Origin: Sedimentisphaerales bacterium
Lineage (GTDB): Bacteria; Planctomycetota; Phycisphaerae; Sedimentisphaerales; SG8-4
NCBI GenBank assembly: GCA_016932895.1
Contig: JAFGCA010000101.1
Location: forward strand, 1-8,241
Direction of reading: 5' to 3'
DNA: 8,241 nt
Shown here: positions 1-6,489 of the stretch, piece after piece
Numbering within the stretch: the first letter of the stretch is position 1
How the letters are laid out: each line of letters begins with the position of its first letter
Made by a program: the position numbers and the translations under genes
Notes under the pieces: generated by a model
Database searches by the model: none
Seen by the model: the letters and a program-made list of their open reading frames with translations, nothing else
What the model was told of the DNA's origin: nothing

Positions 1-1767
1 CACGCGACACGGCGTCATCAGGGTGAGGCTGATTTCCTGCGCGGATTTCGCGAGCGAATAGGCGTCCGTCACGGCAACGTCTCGCCCGCGATTGAAACGA
101 ATCGTTCGTTTCCATGACGCCAGATGCGCCTCCTTCGGATACGCACCGGCGATATCGAGCCGAAGCTGGGCATACCCATCGCCGGCCTCATACTCAACGT
201 CCCTGGCCGCGAATCGCCCGCCGGGCGCCTGCATCACGCCGTCAATCGTGGGCAGGCTGTGGTAGGCCGACTGCATCGTCCAGATCTCATAGCGCCGCGA
301 GCTGAACGTCTTGCGGCTGTAGGTCTCGACCCCGATGTCGATAATCACGGGGCAGCCGTCGTGATAGACGATGAAGTTGCCCACGTCGTTGTGATTGTGA
401 CTCTCGGCGTTGTGCCCGCCTTTGGCCGCGACGTACAGGCCGCGAGCGTCCCCATCACGGTCGCGGGCCGTCATCACCTGAATGCCGTCCAGCCACACGT
501 CGCGAACCAGAGGCGGTTCGGCCTTTCTGCCCATCAGGTTCGCAGCGCTGAAGACGGCCCGCAGGTACCGCCCCAGTGTGTACGCCCGCCTTCCGGCAAA
601 CGGCGTGTCACCCTCGTCCCCTTCGATGCCCTTGGCGAACAGGTATGTGCCAAAACTCGCCAGTGACTCATCCGCGATTCTCCTACCGTATTGATAGACC
701 AGCTCGGCCGGCGGGTGCGCCCGGGCCGAGGCGTCGGCGAAATTCACAAAGGAATCGCCCGCGATGTGGACGCGGTGGATATAGCGGCCGATCTCCCTGA
801 CGAGCGAGCGGTCGTAGACGTCGATGGCGCCGTTGCTGGCGCTGTAGAGCAGTTCCAGGCCGTCGAACAGCGCCCCGCCGGCGCGGCTCCAGTAGCCCGG
901 CCCCTCGTCGCAGCCGCCATCATCGTCGTAGGAATTCAGGAAGTTGTCCAGGCTGCGCGCGATCTTGGCAACGGACTGTACGCGTCGATCTTCGTCGGGC
1001 TCGATCAGCAGCGTGCAGGCCAGCCAGTTTGAGTTGCACCAGGGATTCCAATTGTTCACGCGGCGGTTGGGAAACCCCATCCAGCCGAAATTGTCGCGCT
1101 CGAAGCACGGGGTCAGGATGCGCCGGTCGATTTCGAGGGCCACGCGTTTGCGGATCAAAGGCGAGACGCGATCAAGCCGGTCACCGAGCAGGTAGCAGGT
1201 CCAGGCCAGGGACTCCCCCGTCTCAGCCACGAACAACGCCACGATGGGCTCGCTGACATCGGGCAGCCCCGAGCCGGCCTTCTGGGCGCCGACGTGGGCG
1301 GGCACGCCCCAGAACGACTCCTCGCAGATCGCCCAGATCCCGTTGGCGATGTCGTCGAGGAAACGACCCTTCCCTTCCACGCATTCGGCGATCACCAAAT
1401 GAGTCAGCGCCACCCGGCGGGCAAAATGCGGCGTCTGGTAGCGACTGCGATTGCCGTTGCGGGCAAACTCGAGAAAGAGCGTCGCCGGCAGGGCCGGCCA
1501 CTCGTAACCGAGGTATTCGGCGCCGTTGGCGATGAGGTCCTTCCGCACGGGTTCCGGCAGCGCCTCCCAGGCCGACCGATCCTCCCACGTCGGCCACGGA
1601 CGCCACTGCTCCCGCGGAACCAGCACCTTCGCAATCTCCTCCTGCGGGTATAACTCAGCCAGCTTGAAGCGGTCTTCCTGCCCGGCGGCCGCGCTGCAAA
1701 AGACGACTGCCGCAAAAAGCAGGCAGGCCACAAACGCACGCCTGCCTGATGGCCTGTCACAGCTCAT
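1..1767 (-). CDS. Heparinase II/III-family polysaccharide lyase, 3' end beyond window
   Basis: Secreted polysaccharide lyase that probably cleaves a uronic-acid-containing (possibly sulfated) glycan by beta-elimination. The 589 residues in the window have no stop and run off the left edge. Residues 1-30 form a Sec-type signal peptide (basic MSCDRPSGRR, hydrophobic AFVACLLFAAVVF, then small residues). Residues about 60-410 fit the alpha-helical toroid; NNWNPW (238-243) and DEGPGYW (287-293) are active-site-like motifs, with Tyr292 placed like the catalytic Tyr of heparinase II. Residues from about 425 form the heparinase II/III beta-domain, with SHNHNDVGNF (456-465), IIDIG (475-479) and AYHSLP (501-506). 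His459, Asp477 and His503 are candidate metal ligands by analogy with heparinase II. I found no clear counterpart of that enzyme's first catalytic His; Asn residues occupy the motif instead. It is the last visible gene of the operon. The start is uncertain: ATG 1767 suits the signal peptide but lacks a Shine-Dalgarno, whereas in-frame ATG 1983 has a perfect one. The substrate cannot be read from sequence. Confidence 0.88.
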   Translation of the reverse strand, partial: MSCDRPSGRRAFVACLLFAAVVFCSAAAGQEDRFKLAELYPQEEIAKVLVPREQWRPWPTWEDRSAWEALPEPVRKDLIANGAEYLGYEWPALPATLFLEFARNGNRSRYQTPHFARRVALTHLVIAECVEGKGRFLDDIANGIWAICEESFWGVPAHVGAQKAGSGLPDVSEPIVALFVAETGESLAWTCYLLGDRLDRVSPLIRKRVALEIDRRILTPCFERDNFGWMGFPNRRVNNWNPWCNSNWLACTLLIEPDEDRRVQSVAKIARSLDNFLNSYDDDGGCDEGPGYWSRAGGALFDGLELLYSASNGAIDVYDRSLVREIGRYIHRVHIAGDSFVNFADASARAHPPAELVYQYGRRIADESLASFGTYLFAKGIEGDEGDTPFAGRRAYTLGRYLRAVFSAANLMGRKAEPPLVRDVWLDGIQVMTARDRDGDARGLYVAAKGGHNAESHNHNDVGNFIVYHDGCPVIIDIGVETYSRKTFSSRRYEIWTMQSAYHSLPTIDGVMQAPGGRFAARDVEYEAGDGYAQLRLDIAGAYPKEAHLASWKRTIRFNRGRDVAVTDAYSLAKSAQEISLTLMTPCRV

Positions 1768-1786
1768 GGGACGAGCCGGACCGTGT

Positions 1787-1820
1787 GTGGCAGCGTCAAG
1801 GCGGCACGCCTTGGCGATGG
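1787..1820 (+). repeat. 34-bp palindromic element, copy 1
   Basis: The plus strand has GTGGCAGCGTCAAG, a 9-nt variable centre and CTTGGCGATGG. The centre forms a hairpin CAAGGCG-GCA-CGCCTTG (7-bp stem, 3-nt loop), extendable outward by a T·G wobble and two GC pairs. Copy 2 at 1868-1901 has identical flanks on the other strand. The two copies are separated by 47 nt and face each other. Confidence 0.85.
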
Positions 1821-1867
1821 GGGACCTGTCTGCTGCCTGTGGCGCCATACGAGCCCCAGGCGTTGAG

Positions 1868-1901
1868 CCATCGCCAAGTCTTTCGGACTTGACGCTGCCA
1901 C
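1868..1901 (-). repeat. 34-bp palindromic element, copy 2 (inverted)
   Basis: The minus strand has the same 14-nt left flank (GTGGCAGCGTCAAG) and 11-nt right flank (CTTGGCGATGG) as copy 1 but a different 9-nt centre. The stem becomes CAAGTC/GACTTG with a 5-nt loop. Both arms changed together compared with copy 1, so pairing is retained, which argues that the folded hairpin matters. Together the copies also make an inverted repeat across 1787-1901 that could form a long cruciform or RNA stem. Confidence 0.85.
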
Positions 1902-1947
1902 CCGTCGCCAAAAGAGAAACGCAGGCAACAACCATGCGCCCGCCTGG

Positions 1948-1970
1948 TAGAGTGGGGCTTGCCCCATCTA
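1948..1970. repeat. GGGGC palindrome next to the 34-bp elements
   Basis: TGGGGC, TT, GCCCCA forms a tight palindrome. Outer bases TAGA and TCTA extend it to about 10 paired bases with one bulged G at 1952. It lies 47 nt from copy 2 of the 34-bp element and is transcribed and read through in the lyase frame. There is no T-run after it on either strand, so it is not a convincing terminator. Confidence 0.6.
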
Positions 1971-1991
1971 TCCCTCTATCCATCTGCAAAA

Positions 1992-1997
1992 CCTCCT
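1992..1997 (-). promoter_or_regulatory. Strong Shine-Dalgarno AGGAGG ahead of ATG 1983
   Basis: The minus strand reads AGGAGG, then 8 nt (TTTTGCAG), then ATG at 1983. This is the best ribosome-binding site in the window, and it lies 57 nt after the sulfatase A stop, where an operon-internal site would be expected. It is in frame with the lyase but 224 nt away from the signal-peptide ATG at 1767. Confidence 0.75.
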
Positions 1998-2053
1998 GTT
2001 CCAAGCCCAGATCCGTCACCCCTGGCACAGGATGATGGCAACGGGCGCTTGCA

Positions 2054-3499
2054 TTACCATCGATAGCCGGCGCGAAACTTGTGGAGCTCCGCCGACAAGC
2101 GTTTGACAAGCTCGGCGTTCTCCGGGCGCTCCGAGATATTGGTGTTCTCGTCGGGGTCGACCTTCTGGTCGTAGAGCATGCGGGCGTACATCTTGCCATT
2201 CTTTCCGGCCCACTCGGTATAGCAGTAGCGGTCGGTACGCACGGAGTCGCCGCTGTGGAAGCGGCTGTAGATTGCTTTCTTTCCGGGCCGTTTCGGATCT
2301 TTCAGCCGCGGCACGAAGCTGCGTCCCTCGATGTGCTCGGGCAAGGGCAGCCCCGCCAGCTCGCACAGGGACGGGTAGATGTCCACGAATTCCGTCAGGC
2401 CGTCGGTCCGGATACCGCCCTCGAGACCGGGGACCCGAACGATCAGCGGGGCCCGCAGCGACGTCTGAAAATGACAATGCTTGCACCAGAGTGTGTGCTC
2501 GCCCAGGTTCCAGCCATGATCGCCCCAGAGCACGACGATGGTGTCGTCACTCAATCCGAGGCGGTCCAGCTCGTCCAACACGCGTCCGATCTGGGCATCT
2601 GTGTAGCTCGTGCAGGCATAGTAACCGTGAATGAGCGTGCGGGCCATTTCCTCCGACAGCGGCCCCTTCTTCGGAATTCCGTGGTAGGCTCGCAGTTCGC
2701 CCCAGTTGTGGATGGCCGCGTCGGGGGCGTCCTTCGGGCGGAACGGGTTATCCGCCAGTTCGATCTCATCGGGGTCGTAGAGATCCCAGTACTTCTTCGG
2801 CGCGTTGAACGGCAGGTGCGGCTTGACGAACCCGACCGCCAGGAAGAACGGCTCGTCCATCCGTTTGAGCCGGCGCAGGTCCGAGATCGCTTTGTCCGCC
2901 GTCCTGCCGTCGGCATACTCGCTGTCGCCAACCTCGGCACATTCGTACGCCGGCCCCAGGCCCCCCTCGGTCTTTCGGGTGATCGCGATATTCTCCGGGC
3001 GGAGATACCCCCTGCCGCCCCATTCCCCGGTCGGCCGCCAGGCGTCCTCCGACCAGCTCCCGGCGCCGTCGTTGCGGTGGTGATAGACCTTGCCGTTCGA
3101 GATGGTGTAGTACCCGTTTTGGCGGAAGTGCCTCGGCAGGGACAGCGGGGCGCCCCAGTCTTTGTCAGCGTGATGGAGGTAGCCTTTGAAGGCGCGATCC
3201 CGCGTGGGGCGAATCCCGGAGAGCAGACTCGCCCGTGACGCGCCGCACACCGGAGATTGGCAATAGGACCGATTGAAGACGACCCCGCCGGCCGCCAGGC
3301 GGTCGATATGAGGCGAAATGATGTGCTTTTGCCCGAAGCAGCCCAACTCCGGCCGTAGATCATCGACGGCAATGAACAGCACATTGGGCTTCTTCGCCTT
3401 GCCCTGCCCGGCGAGCAGCGCGCCGGACAGGGACCATGCCATCGCCCCGGCACCCACGGTCCGTAGAAATCCACGTCGGCTCAGATTCGCAGTCTGCAT
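2054..3499 (-). CDS. Iduronate-2-sulfatase-like type I sulfatase (sulfatase A)
   Basis: Hydrolyses sulfate esters from a carbohydrate, probably outside the cytoplasm. From ATG 3499 (481 residues) it opens with a Tat signal, SRRGFL at 7-12 followed by a hydrophobic Ala/Gly/Leu stretch. The sulfatase domain starts at PNVLFIAVDDLRPELGCFG, the typical opening of iduronate-2-sulfatases. Asp46/Asp47 are metal ligands and Cys85 in CGASR (85-89) is the formylglycine precursor. Lys138 (GKVYHH), His228 (KPH), Asp327/His328 (GDHGWNLGEH) and Lys340 complete the expected site. The length is normal for bacterial members. GGAGG at 3511-3515 is 11 nt from this ATG; TTG 3505, 5 nt from it, would add two residues. 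It follows sulfatase B by 41 nt and precedes the lyase, consistent with one uronan- or glycosaminoglycan-directed operon. Membership in the sulfatase family is certain. The iduronate-2-sulfate substrate is inferred from family resemblance only. Confidence 0.93.
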   Translation of the reverse strand: MQTANLSRRGFLRTVGAGAMAWSLSGALLAGQGKAKKPNVLFIAVDDLRPELGCFGQKHIISPHIDRLAAGGVVFNRSYCQSPVCGASRASLLSGIRPTRDRAFKGYLHHADKDWGAPLSLPRHFRQNGYYTISNGKVYHHRNDGAGSWSEDAWRPTGEWGGRGYLRPENIAITRKTEGGLGPAYECAEVGDSEYADGRTADKAISDLRRLKRMDEPFFLAVGFVKPHLPFNAPKKYWDLYDPDEIELADNPFRPKDAPDAAIHNWGELRAYHGIPKKGPLSEEMARTLIHGYYACTSYTDAQIGRVLDELDRLGLSDDTIVVLWGDHGWNLGEHTLWCKHCHFQTSLRAPLIVRVPGLEGGIRTDGLTEFVDIYPSLCELAGLPLPEHIEGRSFVPRLKDPKRPGKKAIYSRFHSGDSVRTDRYCYTEWAGKNGKMYARMLYDQKVDPDENTNISERPENAELVKRLSAELHKFRAGYRW

Positions 3500-3510
3500 A
3501 TCCAATCATA

Positions 3511-3515
3511 CCTCC
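3511..3515 (-). promoter_or_regulatory. Ribosome-binding site of sulfatase A
   Basis: GGAGG on the minus strand sits in the 41-nt gap after the sulfatase B stop. Its spacing is 5 nt to TTG 3505 and 11 nt to ATG 3499, both in the sulfatase frame. The ATG at 3509 is in another frame and leads only to a short shadow ORF. The choice between TTG and ATG changes the product by two residues. Confidence 0.65.
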
Positions 3516-3540
3516 ACATTGAATTTCTTCTGTCGCCGCG

Positions 3541-4953
3541 CTACGACGGCACTTGAAAATCGTCGCCCGTCTCCGATATCCAGCGGCGCAACAGCGCGCG
3601 GTGACGGTCCAGCTCGCTACGAGCCGCATCCCGCAGCGCGAGATTGTCCATCTCGCCTGGGTCAGCGACCATATCGAACAGCATCTCCGGGCGGGCGCCG
3701 AAGGAAAACGCGATGTATTTGTACCTCTGGGTCCGAATCATCCGGCCCGTTTTCGTCAGATCCTGCGAATCCGACGCCAACTCCGTCACGACGAACTCGC
3801 GGCCTGGACGCTCGGGATGCTCGATGAGCGGTCGCAGGCTCATGCCTTCGAAATCGTCACGCAAACCGATGCCGGCGTAATCGCACAACGTGGGCAAGAC
3901 ATCGAGTCCAGAGACCAGATGCGTGCGGTCGACCCGACCGGCCGGGGTGACGCCCTTCCAACTGACGACCAGCGGAACCGTCGCCGGCTCTTCGTAGAGC
4001 ATCAGCTTGACCACCCAGTGATGGGCGGCCGCCCCTTCGCCATGATCGCTCGTGAAAACGATCAGCGTATCGTCCTCCAATCCCTGCTGGCGCAGCGTGT
4101 GGAGGATGCGGCCGATCTCGACGTCCACCTCCTCGACGTGGCGGTAGTACTGGTAGAGGTACGCGCGCCACCGCGTCTCATCCCAATCCTTCGTGTAGAG
4201 AATCTCCGGACCGTATTTCGTTCGTCGTCGACAAACGCCAATGAATTCGGGCTCGTTCGGATCGATCTCGAAATTGGCGGGCAGCGGAGGAAGAAGCCGC
4301 TCGTCAATCGGGTCGGGTGGGTCTTCGCGCACGGACCAGCAGATATCGTGCGGATTGTGCAGCGAGACGCCGAGCAGGAACGGACGCTCGTGCCGACGGC
4401 GCAGGAACGCAATCGCCTCGTCCGCGACGGGGCCGTCCGTCTGCGCGCCCAGTCCGAACTTCGTCCCGTCGGGGACGCGGAGATACTCGAATCCGGGAAC
4501 CGGCCCCTGTGGATAGGACCTGGGCAGGTGCCACTTGCCCGCCCAGGCGGTGGCGTAGCCGGCCCCGCGGAAAACCTGCCCCATGTTCGGGATCGACGGG
4601 TCAGGCGTTTGCCCATTGATGTTGACGCCGGTGACGTGCGGCATGCGGCTGGTGATCAGACTGCTGCGCGACGGCCCACAGACCGGCGCCGTACAGTACG
4701 ACTTTCCAAAGCGCACGCCCCCCGCGGCGAGAGAATCCATGTGCGGCGTCTTGAGGTGCGGATTGCCATAGGCGCTCATGGCCCGCAACGTCTGCTGGTC
4801 CGTCATGAGAAACAGCACGTTGGGCCGGCGAGAACGACGCTCCGCGCCCGCCGCACAGGCCAAACCCGGCAGCGCCGCGGCCGTCGCGCCAAGACCCACC
4901 GACCGCAAAAAGCCCCGTCTCGTGCATCCCGTTTCTCTCATGATGTCAGCCAT
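3541..4953 (-). CDS. Type I sulfatase, arylsulfatase/choline-sulfatase-like superfamily (sulfatase B)
   Basis: A 470-residue exported sulfate-ester hydrolase. Residues 11-36 are a Tat signal (TRRGFLRSVG, then an Ala-rich hydrophobic run ending near ACAAGA). The catalytic domain begins PNVLFLMTDQQ, with Asp52/Gln53 in the metal site. Cys92 in CGPSR (92-96) is the formylglycine precursor, followed by SSLITSRMPH. Further expected residues are Lys140/His142 (GKWHLP), His202 (NPHD), Asp303/His304 (SDHGE) and Lys316. The C-terminal subdomain contains the usual LFDMVADPGEMDNLA segment (425-439). The metal-site opening TDQQ, not VDDLR, separates it from sulfatase A, so it probably removes a different sulfate. 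GAGG at 4959-4962 is 5 nt before ATG 4953; the Met at 4941 is too far away. The gene starts 27 nt after the glycosidase stop. The exact substrate is unknown, and activity requires formylglycine conversion by an enzyme not in this window. Confidence 0.93.
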   Translation of the reverse strand: MADIMRETGCTRRGFLRSVGLGATAAALPGLACAAGAERRSRRPNVLFLMTDQQTLRAMSAYGNPHLKTPHMDSLAAGGVRFGKSYCTAPVCGPSRSSLITSRMPHVTGVNINGQTPDPSIPNMGQVFRGAGYATAWAGKWHLPRSYPQGPVPGFEYLRVPDGTKFGLGAQTDGPVADEAIAFLRRRHERPFLLGVSLHNPHDICWSVREDPPDPIDERLLPPLPANFEIDPNEPEFIGVCRRRTKYGPEILYTKDWDETRWRAYLYQYYRHVEEVDVEIGRILHTLRQQGLEDDTLIVFTSDHGEGAAAHHWVVKLMLYEEPATVPLVVSWKGVTPAGRVDRTHLVSGLDVLPTLCDYAGIGLRDDFEGMSLRPLIEHPERPGREFVVTELASDSQDLTKTGRMIRTQRYKYIAFSFGARPEMLFDMVADPGEMDNLALRDAARSELDRHRALLRRWISETGDDFQVPS

Positions 4954-4980
4954 CCTTCCCTCATCGCTTTGCCCTCGCCC

Positions 4981-6339
4981 CTATTTCTGTTCGGCGCTCG
5001 CGCGCGGCCGGGAGATCGTCTCGACAATCGACACGCCGGACAGATCGCCGGCGATTATGAAGGGCCGATGGCCCACCACAATCGACAGGCGATTGGCGAC
5101 GAACGCGCCGTCGCCACCGGCCCAATCGCGATGGCCCCATGTTGTCCGGTATGCGGCGTGGCCTAATTGCTGGACCGTCAGCACCTTCGCGGGGAACTTC
5201 GTCTCCAGAACCACCTGACGATCCCGGTCGTCCGCCGACCACAACGCCCACCAGTCGCTACCTGCGTGCTTGAAGCGCAAGACCCGCAGGTTGTCGTCAT
5301 CGCTTCTCAGACGGTCGAGATATTCACCTTGCGCGACGAGATCCGAAAGATCGCGCGTGACATAGTACGCCGGCTTGGGCGTCAGGTCCGGGCGGACCAG
5401 CCCGAAGTTGTTCTCGTTGTGCTGCGGATTCCAGCCGTCGTCCTGGAAGTCGTACCACCACAGCCCCTTGAACGAAGGCGCTGTGCGGGCCAGCAGGTAG
5501 AGCCGTGCCAGGTAGGACGCCGACAACTGCGGGTCGGTCCCGCCCCGGGTAACGTGGGTGGGCCAGCCCATTTCCGTGACGTGGAAAGGCACGTCCCGGC
5601 CTCCGTTGTACCGGCGCAGCATCTCCCGCACGCTCGTCATCCACGCCGCACAGGCTTCGGGCCCGCGCGCGGGGAACCTGTCGTTGTAGTTGTAGCTGTG
5701 GATCGAGATCGCATCGCAGGACTCCAGCGCGCCGAGCTTGACGATCTCTTCGAGCCAGCCCCGCTTGACGCCGCCGCTGGTGCAGCCGCCCGCCATCACG
5801 GTGACACCCGGGTCGACCGCCTTGATGCGCGGGTACACGGCCTTGAGTAGTCTGACGTAATCCGCCGGCGAGCCGCCCTTGCGATAGGGCTCGGGCAACC
5901 CGATCCCGATGTCCCACTCGTTCCAGATTTCGTACAGGCGCACGTCGTCGCCGAAGTGCCGCACGACGAATTCGGCGTAGCGACAGAAGCCCGCAATCGC
6001 CTCGTCCGACCGCGGCCGGTCCCCGTCGTCGTAGAAACGGTTGGAGTAATCGAGAATCAGCAGGACATCCAGGTCCTTGCCGGCGGCCCGCCGCACGTAC
6101 GTGTCGAACCGTTCGGGCATCACCAGGCGCCCCTTCTCCCGCTCCACCGAGCCCCAGCCGACCTCGTCGCGAATCGAGTCGATGCCCGCCCGCTGGAGGC
6201 TGTCCAGATTCATCTCCACGACGCCCTTGCCCTGGCTGAAATGCGTACACACCCCCACATGAAAGCCGCCGGGAGCACCCCAGAGCGGCGTTGACAAGAC
6301 ATAGGTGGCGGCTATCAACAAACAACGGTTCCCATTCAT
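4981..6339 (-). CDS. Secreted clan GH-A glycoside hydrolase (GH39/GH5-like)
   Basis: Probably a retaining glycosidase acting on the same polysaccharide as its neighbours. The 452-residue product has a short Sec signal (MNGNRC, LLIAATYVLSTPLWGA). It then has a TIM barrel starting GFHVGVCTHF, with GIDSIRDEVGWGSVEREKG near residues 52-70. YEIWNEWD (136-143) supplies the acid/base Glu141 after strand 4, and HVTEMGWPT (253-261) supplies the nucleophile Glu256. WWYDFQDDG (294-302) fits the last barrel strands. After PKPAYY (322-327) a beta-rich C-terminal domain follows (about 345-435, ending VGHRPFIIAGD). The family is not certain: the layout recalls GH39 enzymes (xylosidase, iduronidase) and PslG-like proteins. 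Iduronidase would suit the neighbouring iduronate-sulfatase-like gene, but that is inference. ATG 6339 was chosen because GGGAG lies 8 nt upstream; TTG 6345 would abut that site. It is the first gene of the leftward operon. Confidence 0.85.
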   Translation of the reverse strand: MNGNRCLLIAATYVLSTPLWGAPGGFHVGVCTHFSQGKGVVEMNLDSLQRAGIDSIRDEVGWGSVEREKGRLVMPERFDTYVRRAAGKDLDVLLILDYSNRFYDDGDRPRSDEAIAGFCRYAEFVVRHFGDDVRLYEIWNEWDIGIGLPEPYRKGGSPADYVRLLKAVYPRIKAVDPGVTVMAGGCTSGGVKRGWLEEIVKLGALESCDAISIHSYNYNDRFPARGPEACAAWMTSVREMLRRYNGGRDVPFHVTEMGWPTHVTRGGTDPQLSASYLARLYLLARTAPSFKGLWWYDFQDDGWNPQHNENNFGLVRPDLTPKPAYYVTRDLSDLVAQGEYLDRLRSDDDNLRVLRFKHAGSDWWALWSADDRDRQVVLETKFPAKVLTVQQLGHAAYRTTWGHRDWAGGDGAFVANRLSIVVGHRPFIIAGDLSGVSIVETISRPRASAEQK

Positions 6340-6346
6340 CGGCAAT

Positions 6347-6351
6347 CTCCC
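6347..6351 (-). promoter_or_regulatory. Ribosome-binding site of the glycoside hydrolase
   Basis: GGGAG on the minus strand is followed by AATTGCCG-type spacing (8 nt after the core, 7 after the trailing A) and ATG 6339. This decides the start against TTG 6345, which would directly touch the Shine-Dalgarno. Confidence 0.65.
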
Positions 6352-6396
6352 TACCTGTTCACAATCACCCGGAGGAAACTACGAATCGGCCCGCCT

Positions 6397-6402
6397 ATGA
6401 TA
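6397..6402 (-). promoter_or_regulatory. Weak candidate -10 box for the leftward operon
   Basis: The minus strand has TATCAT (5 of 6 with the sigma-70 -10 consensus), 57 nt upstream of ATG 6339, in the divergent intergenic region. At 17-18 nt spacing the -35 position reads only about 3 of 6. It is the best match I could see near the operon start, but a different sigma factor or an activator-dependent promoter is equally possible. Confidence 0.2.
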
Positions 6403-6489
6403 ACACAACCAGGGCGGAGCGACTACGGGCTTTCATCGTTCAGCGTCAGTTGAATCGGAGCGATCTTTCGGGACAAAAAAATGAGATTC

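Larger units (their letters stand above)
1768..1983 (-). other. In-frame 72-codon upstream extension of the lyase ORF, palindrome-rich
   Basis: From ATG 1983 the lyase frame is open for 72 codons before Met1 of the signal-peptide start at 1767. The extension begins MDRGIDGASPTLPGGR and is low in recognisable protein character. It ends immediately before an otherwise normal Sec signal peptide, which would then be buried at residues 73-102. Almost all of it is encoded by palindromic DNA: the two inverted 34-bp elements and the GGGGC palindrome. Either the protein really starts at 1983 with a repeat-encoded leader, or this is an insertion that has separated the ribosome-binding site from the native start. 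I favour the insertion, because a signal peptide should be N-terminal. Confidence 0.6.

Noticed and set aside
94..112. Perfect 8-bp inverted repeat GAAACGAA-TCG-TTCGTTTC.
   Set aside because: It lies inside the lyase coding sequence (encoding the KRTIRFN region), has no T-run or second copy in the window, and is compatible with coding constraint alone.
1764..1967. A 67-codon minus-strand open frame whose TGA overlaps the lyase ATG 1767 (ATGA), suggesting translational coupling.
   Set aside because: Its codons come almost entirely from the palindromic repeats, it has no ribosome-binding site of its own, and the strong Shine-Dalgarno upstream serves ATG 1983 in a different frame. The ATGA overlap is probably chance.
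2081..3238. A 385-codon plus-strand open frame antisense to sulfatase A.
   Set aside because: Same reasoning: it mirrors a full sulfatase reading frame, and shows no motif, signal peptide or ribosome-binding site.
3500..3540. Possible terminator or promoter in the gap between the two sulfatase genes.
   Set aside because: The 41-nt gap shows a ribosome-binding site but no stem with a T-run and no promoter-like hexamer pair.
3553..5166. A 537-codon plus-strand open frame antisense to sulfatase B and the end of the glycosidase.
   Set aside because: It crosses two convincing minus-strand genes with complete catalytic motifs, its predicted protein has no recognisable domain and is rich in Arg/Ala/Val as expected from reading GC-rich coding DNA in reverse. 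It is a shadow frame.
6397..6453. Short plus-strand frame of 18 codons (MITQPGRSDYGLSSFSVS) in the divergent region.
   Set aside because: Only a GGAGG far upstream supports it, it lies before the probable promoter of the next gene, and it has no recognisable leader-peptide or attenuator features.
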